Source: VXNE01 sp964518405
GTDB lineage: Bacteria; Pseudomonadota; Gammaproteobacteria; Pseudomonadales; Azotimanducaceae
Assembly: GCA_964518405.1 (NCBI GenBank)
Contig: CAZFGB010000216.1
Location: 10,487 to 74,486, forward strand
Direction: 5' to 3'
Length of the DNA: 64,000 bases
Shown here: one piece after another, positions 33,959 to 42,163 of the stretch
Numbering within the stretch: position 1 is the stretch's first letter
Layout: the number at the start of each line of letters is the position of its first letter
Notes under the pieces: model-generated
Told to the model about the DNA's origin: nothing
Database searches by the model: none
Seen by the model: the letters and a program-made list of their open reading frames with translations, nothing else
Made by a program: the position numbers and the translations under genes

Positions 33959-36277
33959 TCAGAGATCGGGAATAGCGACTTCGAACACGTCTTCGAGGCG
34001 ATCGACCAGCGTAATCTCCATCTCATCGCGGACCGGCTCCGGCAGTCTCGCCAGCTCCGGTTCATTTTCCCGCGGCAGGATGACGTGCCGGATTCCCGTT
34101 CGGTGCGCCGCCAGAATCTTCTCCCGCACGCCTCCGACCGGTAGCACCAGACCAGACAGGGTGAGTTCGCCCGTCATGGCGATATCGTCCCGGACATTCT
34201 TGTCGCTGTAGGCGGACGCCAGCGCCGTCGCCATCGTGATGCCGGCGGACGGTCCATCCTTCGGCACGGCGCCGGCGGGCACGTGGACGTGCACGCCGCA
34301 GTCCTCGATCCGCTTGCGGTCGATGCGGAGCACATCCGCCGCGGACCAGATATAGGAGCGGGCCGCCTTGATGGATTCCTGCATGACCTGACCGAGATGG
34401 CCCGTGATCGTGACCTTCTCGTCCTTGTGGGTGAGCGCCGCCTCGACGTAGAGCACATCCCCGCCGGTCTCGGTCCAGGCGAGCCCGGGAGCGACGCCCG
34501 CGGACAGGTTCTCGCGTCCCTTTTCCGACTTGAATTTCGCGGGTCCGAGCAGGTCGTTCAACTGGTCTTCGACCACCTGCGTGTGGACGTTGTCCTGCAC
34601 CACCTCCCTCGCCCGTTTGCGGGCGATGCGGCCGATGGTCCGCTCCAGTTCCCGCACGCCGGCTTCGCGCGTATACCGGCGGATGATCCCCTGCAGCGCC
34701 TCTTCGTCGAAGACGAAGTCCTCATCTCTCAGGCCCGCGTTGTCCCGCTGGCGCGGAATCAGGTAGCGATGCGCTATCTCCTTCTTCTCCTGCTCGCTGT
34801 AGCCGGTCAGTTCCAGCACTTCCATGCGATCGAGCAACGGGCGCGGAATGCCCTCCAGGGTGTTCCCCGTGGTGATGAAGAAAACCTTCGACAGGTCGAA
34901 CGGGAGATTCAGGTAGTTGTCCCGGAACTCCCTGTTCTGCGCGGGATCGAGGATTTCCATGAGCGCCGCCGCCGGATCGCCGCGAAAATCTCGGCCGAGC
35001 TTGTCGATTTCATCCAGCATCAGGACCGGATTGCGCACGCCCGCCCGCCGCACGGATTGCAGGATTCGCCCCGGCATGGCGCCGATGTACGTGCGACGGT
35101 GACCGCGCAGTTCCGCCTCGTCGTGCAGGCCCCCCAAACTCATGCGTTCGAACTTCCGGCCCATGGCCCGGGCGATGGACTGGCCCAGCGATGTCTTGCC
35201 GACGCCCGGCGGACCGACGAAACAGAGGATGGATGCCTTCGCCTCCGGGTTGAGCTGCAGAACGGCGAGCGACTCCAGGATTCGCTCCTTGACGTCCTCG
35301 AGGCCGTAGTGGTCCTCGTCGAGGGTCTTTTGCGCATGGTCCAGGTCAAGGGTGTCCTCGGTAATGACGTTCCACGGGAGTTCGGCGACGAGTTCGAGGT
35401 AGCTGCGCGCCACCTGGTAGTCCGCGGCATTCGGAGACATCCGCGACAGGCGCTTCAGTTCGCGATCCACTTCCTTCTGCGCCGCCTCGGGCAGATTGGC
35501 CTGGCTCAACTGTTCCTTGATTTCCGCGATGTCGTCGTCGCCCTCGCTCTCGCCCAGCGCCTGCTCGATGGCGCGTTTCTGTTGCCGCAACAATTGTTCG
35601 CGTTGTTGCTTGTCGAGATCCTCGCGGGTCTGGCTGGCGATTTCCTGGCGCAGTTCCATCACTGAAGCTTGGTGCGTCAGCTTCGCCAGCATGAGTTCCA
35701 GCAGTTCCATCGTGGTTTGGGTTTCGAGGATCTTCTGTTGATCCGGCAGCTCGATGCTCTGCTGCGCGAAGCTCGCGATGCGGTATAGCTGCGTGATGGG
35801 GTTGTCGTTGCCGCCCATGAACTGCGCGAACACCTGGTCGCCGTTCTGCGAATCGAGCAGGTTGGCGATACGCTTGGCCGCATCGAACGTTTCCGACAGC
35901 AGCGCATCGATGCGGGGATCGTCGCCGCTGCCCGAAGCCGATAGCGCCGGGAGTTCTTCGTACCCCATTTCGAGGTAGTCGGTTCTCGGTTCCGGCTCGC
36001 CAAGGCGTACGCGAACCAGCCCCTGAACGACCACCACAGCGCCGCCGTCCCCCTGCTCGACGCGAGTGACCTTGCAGATCGTCCCGACTTCGTGGAGTTC
36101 TTCAACCTTGGGTTCGTTCGTGTCCGGTTCCCGCTGCAGCACCGTAATCAACCGGTGGTCGTCGTCCAGCGCGGCCTTCAGCGCGCTCAAGGATCGCGCC
36201 CGTCCGACCTTTATCGAAACGAACAGGTCCGGAAAAACGAGGGTGTCGCGCAACGGCAGCAGGGGAAGCGGTTTCAC
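33959..36277 (-). CDS. lon: ATP-dependent protease Lon
   Basis: A 772-residue LonA protease. The N-terminal substrate domain begins PLLPLRDTLVFPDLFVSIKVG. Walker A is FVGPPGVGKTSLGQSIAR near residue 355 and Walker B is VLMLDEIDKLGRDFRGDP. The catalytic Ser is in PKDGPSAGITMA and the Lys is in VGGVREKILAAHRTG near the C-terminus. The length fits the family (about 770-800). The start is GTG. A sigma32-like promoter lies 30-58 nt upstream, in line with heat-shock control. Confidence 0.96.
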   Translation of the reverse strand: MKPLPLLPLRDTLVFPDLFVSIKVGRARSLSALKAALDDDHRLITVLQREPDTNEPKVEELHEVGTICKVTRVEQGDGGAVVVVQGLVRVRLGEPEPRTDYLEMGYEELPALSASGSGDDPRIDALLSETFDAAKRIANLLDSQNGDQVFAQFMGGNDNPITQLYRIASFAQQSIELPDQQKILETQTTMELLELMLAKLTHQASVMELRQEIASQTREDLDKQQREQLLRQQKRAIEQALGESEGDDDIAEIKEQLSQANLPEAAQKEVDRELKRLSRMSPNAADYQVARSYLELVAELPWNVITEDTLDLDHAQKTLDEDHYGLEDVKERILESLAVLQLNPEAKASILCFVGPPGVGKTSLGQSIARAMGRKFERMSLGGLHDEAELRGHRRTYIGAMPGRILQSVRRAGVRNPVLMLDEIDKLGRDFRGDPAAALMEILDPAQNREFRDNYLNLPFDLSKVFFITTGNTLEGIPRPLLDRMEVLELTGYSEQEKKEIAHRYLIPRQRDNAGLRDEDFVFDEEALQGIIRRYTREAGVRELERTIGRIARKRAREVVQDNVHTQVVEDQLNDLLGPAKFKSEKGRENLSAGVAPGLAWTETGGDVLYVEAALTHKDEKVTITGHLGQVMQESIKAARSYIWSAADVLRIDRKRIEDCGVHVHVPAGAVPKDGPSAGITMATALASAYSDKNVRDDIAMTGELTLSGLVLPVGGVREKILAAHRTGIRHVILPRENEPELARLPEPVRDEMEITLVDRLEDVFEVAIPDL

Positions 36278-36307
36278 AGCGAGACTCTATTGATTTGCAT
36301 TGGCCTA

Positions 36308-36335
36308 ATGTGGGCGCATAGCGAACGTTTTTCAA
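36308..36335 (-). promoter_or_regulatory. sigma32-like heat-shock promoter of lon
   Basis: On the minus strand TTGAAA (36335-36330), a 15-nt spacer and CCCACAT (36314-36308) match the TTGAAA-N11-16-CCCAT pattern of sigma32 promoters. Transcription would start about 20-25 nt before the lon GTG. Confidence 0.55.
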
Positions 36336-36556
36336 CTTTGGTGCCCCACAGCCGACGCCTTCGGCTTCGTCTGTGGCCCAGCCCCGCTCGTATTTCACGC
36401 AACAATCGCCTCCGGTCGCGGTTGCTCCCAAGAGCCGTTTGTTCCATGAAATGCCACGAGACATCATTTTTGGTTGCCGGCGCGTATCCCGGCGACGCCC
36501 ACCTCGACGGCGCTATCATGCCCCTGGAGGGGAACCCGTCCGGAAGGAGACGAGAA

Positions 36557-37186
36557 GTGAACTTGCATCGCGCCCAGTTGCGCAACATGGCGGCGTTGCA
36601 GGACAGGCACAATCGCCAGGTGCACGCCGACTGGCGCACCCAGGGATACGCGTACTACCGCGCCGTGTGGATAGAGTGCGCCGAGTTGCTCGATCACATC
36701 GGCTGGAAGTGGTGGCGCCGACAACAGCGCGATGTCGAACAGGCCCGTCTCGAGGTCGTCGACATCTGGCACTTCGGATTATCGGACCTGCTGCGCGCGA
36801 ACGCCGTGAACGATGTCCTCGCGGACCGCATGGCCGCCCGCGCCGCGGCTGCCGATGGCGGAGATCTTCGCGCCGCCGTGGAGGCATTGGCATTCCGGGC
36901 CCTGAAGCAAAAGGCTTTCGACGTCGATTCCTTCGTCGATGTGATGAACGCATTGCCGATGCGGCTCGACGAACTGCATGACATCTACGTCGGCAAAAAT
37001 GTGCTCAACGCATTCCGCCAGGACCACGGCTACCGCGACGGCAGCTACGTCAAGACATGGAACGGCCGCGAAGACAACGAACACCTGGCGGAGATCGCCG
37101 CCAGCCTCGACATCGCCCGGCCGAGCTACGCGGACGACCTGTACGCCGCGCTGGAAGCCCGCTATGAAGAGGCGAAAAGCGCATGA
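36557..37186 (+). CDS. dimeric dUTPase (dUTPase_2 family)
   Basis: A 209-residue all-alpha dUTP diphosphatase of the kind known from trypanosomatids and some phages and bacteria. ELLDHIGWKWWRRQQRDVEQ, then ARLEVVDIWHFGLSD give the metal-binding Glu/Asp helices, and GKNVLNAFRQDHGYRDGSYV, KTWNGREDNEHL is the family signature for the second site. The start is GTG 36557 with GGAAGGAG 7 nt upstream; a longer open frame upstream overlaps lon antisense and is not real. It removes dUTP and so prevents uracil in DNA. It is divergent from lon. Confidence 0.88.
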   Translation: MNLHRAQLRNMAALQDRHNRQVHADWRTQGYAYYRAVWIECAELLDHIGWKWWRRQQRDVEQARLEVVDIWHFGLSDLLRANAVNDVLADRMAARAAAADGGDLRAAVEALAFRALKQKAFDVDSFVDVMNALPMRLDELHDIYVGKNVLNAFRQDHGYRDGSYVKTWNGREDNEHLAEIAASLDIARPSYADDLYAALEARYEEAKSA

Positions 37187-37221
37187 CGTCTCGGCGTTGA
37201 ATCAGAGCCCTGGCGCGAAGT

Positions 37222-37932
37222 TCAGGCACCCTTCAGCGTCGTCACGAACGCCTCGTGCTCCGCGGTCGCCATGGCTTCGCGCAGCGTAGATTCCACCACC
37301 GGAAAGTCGCCGGCCAGAAGGGCGTCGATGGCGAGGGCGAGGCCCGGAAAGACCTTGCTCCGGGTCACGCCATCGCCGTCGGCCCGCAGTGGTCGATATT
37401 CGTCGTCCGCGAGTTCGAACCAGTCGATCCGTTGATCCGCGGTGCGCCAAACGATGTACTCGCGTACCCCGTTGCGCTGATAAACACGCAGCTTGTCGTG
37501 CAAGTCGCGAGAGGCACTGCTCGCGGCGACTTCCGCGATGAGTTCCGGTGCTCCCTTGATGTAGCCGTCGTCGTCCCCGCGCGACTGTCCTCCGGGATCT
37601 ATCCGCAGCAGCGCGTCCGGTTGCAGCTCGTTGTGCAGGTCGAGACGCACGGTGGCGTTGTCGGACAGTCGGACAGGCGGCGTACCAACGGCGTACAGCC
37701 CCAGCCAGACGATTAGCCTGGCATGGGGCTCCGCATGCAATTCATTGCGCACCGGCGATCCCACGAACACCACTCCCTCGATCAACTCAGCCTTCTTGAC
37801 CTGTGGCAGGCAAGCGTACCGACGCTCGAACTCGCAGCGCGTCAGCCGATCACCCGACTCTAGAATCGGGGGCGCCTCTCGCCAATCCTGCACGAGCGCC
37901 TCCCGAACTTCCGATGTTGGAATATCCGTCAC
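37222..37932 (-). CDS. Uma2-family restriction-fold protein
   Basis: A 236-residue Uma2 (DUF820) protein with the PD-(D/E)XK fold: VKKAELIEGVVFVGSPVRNE, NELQPDALLRID, APELIAEVAASSASRDLHDK and YQRNGVREYIVW, giving the E...D...E-V-A-x-S-S core. Function is unknown; these are widely scattered and in many copies in some genomes. GTG 37932 was chosen for AAGGGG 6 nt upstream. Confidence 0.82.
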   Translation of the reverse strand: MTDIPTSEVREALVQDWREAPPILESGDRLTRCEFERRYACLPQVKKAELIEGVVFVGSPVRNELHAEPHARLIVWLGLYAVGTPPVRLSDNATVRLDLHNELQPDALLRIDPGGQSRGDDDGYIKGAPELIAEVAASSASRDLHDKLRVYQRNGVREYIVWRTADQRIDWFELADDEYRPLRADGDGVTRSKVFPGLALAIDALLAGDFPVVESTLREAMATAEHEAFVTTLKGA

Positions 37933-38042
37933 TGAATCCCCTTGACGACCATCCGCTCGGCGGTGATCGAACATCATAGCCGATGGCCTCGGTCCGGGCA
38001 TGGGTCCGAACCGCAACTGTCCTGACACCAGGCGGCAAACTC

Positions 38043-39446
38043 CTACCGGATCAGCCTGGTCTCCGGGAACTGGGCGAACCAGCCGAACCAGAAGGCGCGA
38101 TAGGCGGGGATCCGCTCGAGCCGCACGTCGGAAACGAGCGCGTCTTCAGTCACTTTCCACGACCTGCCAGCGTCATCCAGCACCCGATTATCGTCCAGCA
38201 GCCGTTCGAACCTTCGGTTGCCGGTATCGAAGACACGGTTGGCCCCCGCAGACGTCGTGACGATGGTCAGCGTACGACCCGCCAGCTCGGTCCGGAACAC
38301 GGGATTTTTCCGCAGGAACCGGGCGCTGACCGCCAACGCTTCCTCCTCGCCTCCGGTCGCCGGCGAGAGCCGCAAGGCCAACACTTCATCCTTGTTCCTG
38401 AGGCGCCTGTCACGCTCGGGCACGTCGAACATGAGCGCATCGTTCGAGAAGTAATCCCTGTAGGCCCGGCCCTCCCGGTAATCGCGCTCGTGGCCCGTGT
38501 CGAGGGACAGGACTGTCGTGCCGGGGTGTTTGCTTCTCCATTCGCCCCAACGCGTGGTCACGATCGGAAGGTGCTCGAGCTTGAGGCCCGACCCCGCCAG
38601 CTCGCCGATCACCGGCACCCCGAGCAGCGTGGACCAAAGACTCCTGGATTCATGATCGAACATCAGCTTGTTCGATCGGTAGAGGAGGCCACTGGTGCCG
38701 AAGGTTCGATGCTGGTCCCCGACCACGCTGAGGTACGGGATGGCCGTGCCGCACAGCGTGCAGTAGACGAGCGTGATCTCGACGCCGCCGAGCCTGTCCA
38801 GCGCCATTTCGTGCCATGCCAGTATCCGCTTGGGATAGGCCCGGGTCTCGCCGTCGATCGACAGGCCGAAAACGACGTGCTGGTCCCTGAGATAGTCAGC
38901 CTGGCGGGCGGCGATGTGCCTGGGGTGGTCGAGCGGCGGAATGCCATTGACGCCCACGCCGCCCCACTGCACCTCGTCAAGCCGGATGAGGGAACGGGCG
39001 CCCGCCGGGAAGAAGCCGGCCATGCGGGGATCGATGATGCTGTAGACCATCCGTTTGAAAGTCAGGTACTCGGGATGGGGATCGTAGGGCTGCCGCCAGA
39101 CCCACTTCATCCATCGTTGCGCATCTTCTCCAAAGGACCGGCCGGTCTCCCTTCTCAGGAAACGGAACATCTGGGTCCGGGTTTCGGGAAGGGGCGCGAC
39201 TATGGCCAGTTCGATGATCATCGGCGTATAGGCGTCGCGCCAGAACACTCCGATCGCGTCCAGTATCGGTCGCGCATTCGCGTCCATTTGCGCAGCGGCC
39301 TGAACGAACAGGTCAATCGGCGGCGCCTGACTCTTCCAGCCTTCGGTCGGGGCCGAGTGGCTTTGCGGCGCAGCCAGGCCAAGAATCAGCGCCGGGACAC
39401 AGGTCCCGAACAGCCGGATTCCCGGGATCGCGGTTGCCGCCCGCAT
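38043..39446 (-). CDS. DUF3179 domain secreted protein
   Basis: A 467-residue exported protein. The start at ATG 39446 gives a signal peptide (GIRLFGTCVPALILGLAAPQSHS). The DUF3179 core includes FGLSIDGETRAYPKRILAWHE, LVYCTLCGTAIPYLS (CxxC), FGTSGLLYRSNKLMFDHES, SLWSTLLGVPVIGELAG. The family has a Cys-x-x-Cys and probably acts in the periplasm; its chemistry is unknown. It ends next to the Uma2 gene and its start lies 5 nt after the acylphosphatase stop. Confidence 0.85.
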   Translation of the reverse strand: MRAATAIPGIRLFGTCVPALILGLAAPQSHSAPTEGWKSQAPPIDLFVQAAAQMDANARPILDAIGVFWRDAYTPMIIELAIVAPLPETRTQMFRFLRRETGRSFGEDAQRWMKWVWRQPYDPHPEYLTFKRMVYSIIDPRMAGFFPAGARSLIRLDEVQWGGVGVNGIPPLDHPRHIAARQADYLRDQHVVFGLSIDGETRAYPKRILAWHEMALDRLGGVEITLVYCTLCGTAIPYLSVVGDQHRTFGTSGLLYRSNKLMFDHESRSLWSTLLGVPVIGELAGSGLKLEHLPIVTTRWGEWRSKHPGTTVLSLDTGHERDYREGRAYRDYFSNDALMFDVPERDRRLRNKDEVLALRLSPATGGEEEALAVSARFLRKNPVFRTELAGRTLTIVTTSAGANRVFDTGNRRFERLLDDNRVLDDAGRSWKVTEDALVSDVRLERIPAYRAFWFGWFAQFPETRLIR

Positions 39447-39451
39447 CGAGG

Positions 39452-39730
39452 CTAGAACCGCACTTCGAAAGTGGCCGGCGGCGCTTCGTCGGCGTCCTCC
39501 GCGTCGAGCGCGTCGACGCGAGCGAGCGACGGACCGCGACGCGCCCAAGTCAGCAAAGCATCGACGGATTCCGGCGGACCGCTCGCCAGGAACAGGACGC
39601 GCCCATCAGGGCTGTTCCGCACCCATCCGGCAAGGCCCAGAGCCCTTGCCTCGCGCTGGAGCGACATTCGATAAGCGACACCCTGCACGCGGCCGGAGAC
39701 CGATCCTCGCACCGTTCTGGTCGAATCCAT
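39452..39730 (-). CDS. acyP: acylphosphatase
   Basis: A 92-residue acylphosphatase that hydrolyses acyl phosphates. SGRVQGVAYRMSLQREARALG has the phosphate-binding Arg, and GLAGWVRNSPDGRVLFLASG has the catalytic Asn. The C-terminus ends FEVRF rather than FxxRY. Start at ATG 39730. It probably shares a transcript with the DUF3179 gene. Confidence 0.9.
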   Translation of the reverse strand: MDSTRTVRGSVSGRVQGVAYRMSLQREARALGLAGWVRNSPDGRVLFLASGPPESVDALLTWARRGPSLARVDALDAEDADEAPPATFEVRF

Positions 39731-39829
39731 GACCAACGAATCCCAACTGCGATGGGGCTTCAGACTACAATGCAACGCAGGACGTTGCCCGGTTGCGCGA
39801 CCGGGTCGTTGCCCATAGGATGGCATAAT

Positions 39830-40243
39830 ATGTCTTTGCCCAAGAACGCCGGCGGGCGCCACATCCTGATCGAGTCCTTCGGCGGCCACGCCCGGCTGGA
39901 TGCCGAAGCGCTCAGGGGCCTGATGCGCCGCGCTGCGCGCGCCGGAGGCGCAAACGTGCTGTCCTGCCACATGCATGGGTTCGGGACGGACGGGGGCGTG
40001 ACCGGGGTGGCCCTGCTGGCCGAGTCACACATTACCGTTCATACCTGGCCAGAGCGATCTTACGCCGCATTCGACGTGTTCATGTGCGGGAACTGCGATG
40101 CCGACCGGGCGGCGGACGTGATCGCGCAGGCCGTACCGGAAGCCCGGCTCGCCGTTCGGGCTCTGGATCGCCCCGCCCCGGGAGCACCCATAGACCGCTC
40201 GCGACACCTGGACGCACACGTAAAAAGGGCGACAGGAACGTGA
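39830..40243 (+). CDS. speD: S-adenosylmethionine decarboxylase proenzyme
   Basis: A 137-residue prokaryotic SpeD. Autocleavage at LLAESHITVHTWPE between Glu and Ser makes the pyruvoyl cofactor; the Cys-type acid is in MCGNCDADRA. It makes decarboxylated AdoMet, the aminopropyl donor for the synthase three genes downstream. AGGA lies 9 nt before ATG. The start overlaps GGCATAATATGTC, which resembles the operator at 46619-46635. The stop overlaps the next gene (GTGA). Confidence 0.9.
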   Translation: MSLPKNAGGRHILIESFGGHARLDAEALRGLMRRAARAGGANVLSCHMHGFGTDGGVTGVALLAESHITVHTWPERSYAAFDVFMCGNCDADRAADVIAQAVPEARLAVRALDRPAPGAPIDRSRHLDAHVKRATGT

Positions 40244-41187
40244 GGCGCGCACCGCTTGATGCCATGTTCCGAGGCATCCTGTGCGCCGCCCTGCTGTCGT
40301 CCCTCGCCGGTTGCGACAGCGGCGAAGCGGCGCGCGCGCAAGCCGAACGCGCGCACGACGAAGTCAGCTCCATGCTGTCGCGGCTGCGCGAGGATCTCGC
40401 GCAAGGCCGCGTCCGAAACGCGGCCCTGATCCTGTCGTACGCCGACCTTCTCGCCCGCGCCAAGCCGGAACTGAAACGGATTACCGATGTCCTTCGGCTC
40501 GAAGGAACCGCCAACGGCCGGCTGTACAAGGGACTGCGCCAGCGGCTTGAAGACAACCGCGCCGCGACTCCGCCGCCGGACGCGCCCGCCAGCGCCTACG
40601 AACCCGTTCTGGCGGAGTACGCGTCGCTGCGCGCGGCGGCTGATCCCGCGGAGTTCAGCCGGGCACTGAGCGACCCTCTCAATGCCCTCGCCGACATGTC
40701 CGACGGCACATTGCCCCGCGTCGATTCCATCAGCGCCGGCGCCTCGCGCCGCGCCAACGCCGCGGACTCCCAAGGCCCCGGCGGCCAGCTGGTGGGAAAT
40801 CCACACTATGGTTCCTGGCGCACCGACGGGAGCGGCAGTTCGTTCTGGATCTGGTACGGACAGTACGCGCTGATCAGCAGCCTGCTGGGCGGTCCGCGGA
40901 TCGGCTATGGCGACTGGTCCGGACGGCGGGACTACAGCTATTACCATGACTGGGGACGCGACAATTACACATCGCCGTCCGATCGCCGCCGGCAAAGCCA
41001 GGTCGAGTCCGCGGCCAGGCGCAAGTTCTCTTCGGAGGGCAGGACTTTTCGCAGCCCTTACGCCCGGCAACGCCAGGGCGCTTCCTCGCGGGTCGTCAGC
41101 CAGAAGGCATTCGCTGGCCGACAGGGCGGATATTCCTCCATGCGCGGATTCGGCGGCGGGTCGCGAGGTCCAATCAGGGGAAAATAG
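40240..41187 (+). CDS. lipoprotein of the SpeD/DUF350 locus
   Basis: A 315-residue protein from GTG 40240. The lipobox LLSSLAGCDSGE puts the acylated Cys near residue 25, so it is anchored in a membrane. A helical segment (AERAHDEVSSMLSRLREDLA) follows, and the last third is rich in Gly, Ser, Tyr and Arg (YGDWSGRRDYSYYHDWGRDN, SMRGFGGGSRGPIRGK), similar to the low-complexity tails of YjfM/DUF1190-type partners. I do not recognise a named domain. It is translationally coupled to speD. Confidence 0.7.
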   Translation: MRRAPLDAMFRGILCAALLSSLAGCDSGEAARAQAERAHDEVSSMLSRLREDLAQGRVRNAALILSYADLLARAKPELKRITDVLRLEGTANGRLYKGLRQRLEDNRAATPPPDAPASAYEPVLAEYASLRAAADPAEFSRALSDPLNALADMSDGTLPRVDSISAGASRRANAADSQGPGGQLVGNPHYGSWRTDGSGSSFWIWYGQYALISSLLGGPRIGYGDWSGRRDYSYYHDWGRDNYTSPSDRRRQSQVESAARRKFSSEGRTFRSPYARQRQGASSRVVSQKAFAGRQGGYSSMRGFGGGSRGPIRGK

Positions 41188-41199
41188 GAGGTCAGTCAA

Positions 41200-42096
41200 A
41201 TGTTCGATTCGGTAAGTGTCTGGATCTGGGCCATCGTCGTGCTGGACCTTGCGGTTGCCGTCGCGGCGATATGCGCCCTGCGGTACCTGTCCGGGCTGCT
41301 GTTCGGCGTCGATTCCCGAAACGAACTGGCCGAGAAGAACAACTTCGCCTTCGGGTTGACCCTGGCGGGCGGCGCCGGCGCGGTGGCCCTCGTGCTGGCC
41401 GCCGCGACTGCGGGCGATCCGGCCGTCGATTTCGCGCGGGAACTCGGCGTGGTTGCGCTCTACGCCGTACTTGGCCTGGCGCTGCTGAAGGTCGGAATGC
41501 TGATCAATGACCGGGTGGTCTTCAACGAATTCTCCCTGAAGCAGGCGATCAACGGCGGCAACGCCGCCGCAGGCACGGCCCAGGCCGCGAACCTGATCGC
41601 TATCGGCATCCTCGCGAACGCCGCGATCGGCTATTCCGAGGGTGATCTCGTCAACGCGGTGGCGACGGTCGTCATCGTGTTCCTCCTGGCCCAGATCGTC
41701 CTGCTCGGCGTCACGCGGCTGCGCGGGATGATTTACGCGAAGCGCAACGACGGCGCGCAGTGGCAGTCTGCGATAGACGGCGGCAACACGGCCCTCGGCG
41801 TCCGCTACGCGGGGCACCTGATCGGCACGGCATTGGCCGTGTCCTCGGCCGGCGGGATGATCGCTTACGTGGCGCCGCCCGGCGCCGGGATGGTCGTCGT
41901 TTACGCCGCCCTGCTCGGCCTGGCGGTGGTCCTTGCCGTCGTATTGCTGCTGCTTTCGATGCTGGCCCAACGCGTCATCCTGCACGGCATCGACGTCGTC
42001 GAGGAAGTCGACGTGCAGGCGAACATCGGTGTCGCCGCCATCGAAGCTGCGGTATTCATCGGCGTCGGCCTGGTGATGCATGCGGTCATCGGCTGA
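41200..42096 (+). CDS. DUF350 membrane protein (YjfL-like, duplicated)
   Basis: A 298-residue integral membrane protein with about eight hydrophobic segments. It contains two DUF350 repeats: NNFAFGLTLAGGAGAVAL ... NEFSLKQAINGGNAAAGTAQ and GGNTALGVRYAGHLIGTALA ... DVVEEVDVQANIGVAAIEAA. AGGAGG is 8 nt before the ATG. In E. coli the related YjfL is encoded beside PspA-like YjfJ; here both are in the window, 5 kb apart. Confidence 0.85.
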   Translation: MFDSVSVWIWAIVVLDLAVAVAAICALRYLSGLLFGVDSRNELAEKNNFAFGLTLAGGAGAVALVLAAATAGDPAVDFARELGVVALYAVLGLALLKVGMLINDRVVFNEFSLKQAINGGNAAAGTAQAANLIAIGILANAAIGYSEGDLVNAVATVVIVFLLAQIVLLGVTRLRGMIYAKRNDGAQWQSAIDGGNTALGVRYAGHLIGTALAVSSAGGMIAYVAPPGAGMVVVYAALLGLAVVLAVVLLLLSMLAQRVILHGIDVVEEVDVQANIGVAAIEAAVFIGVGLVMHAVIG

Positions 42097-42163
42097 AACC
42101 TGAAGTATCGGGGTCGGCTTCGGCAAGACCGCCCGGCGGTTCCTCGCGCCGCGCGACACCACG

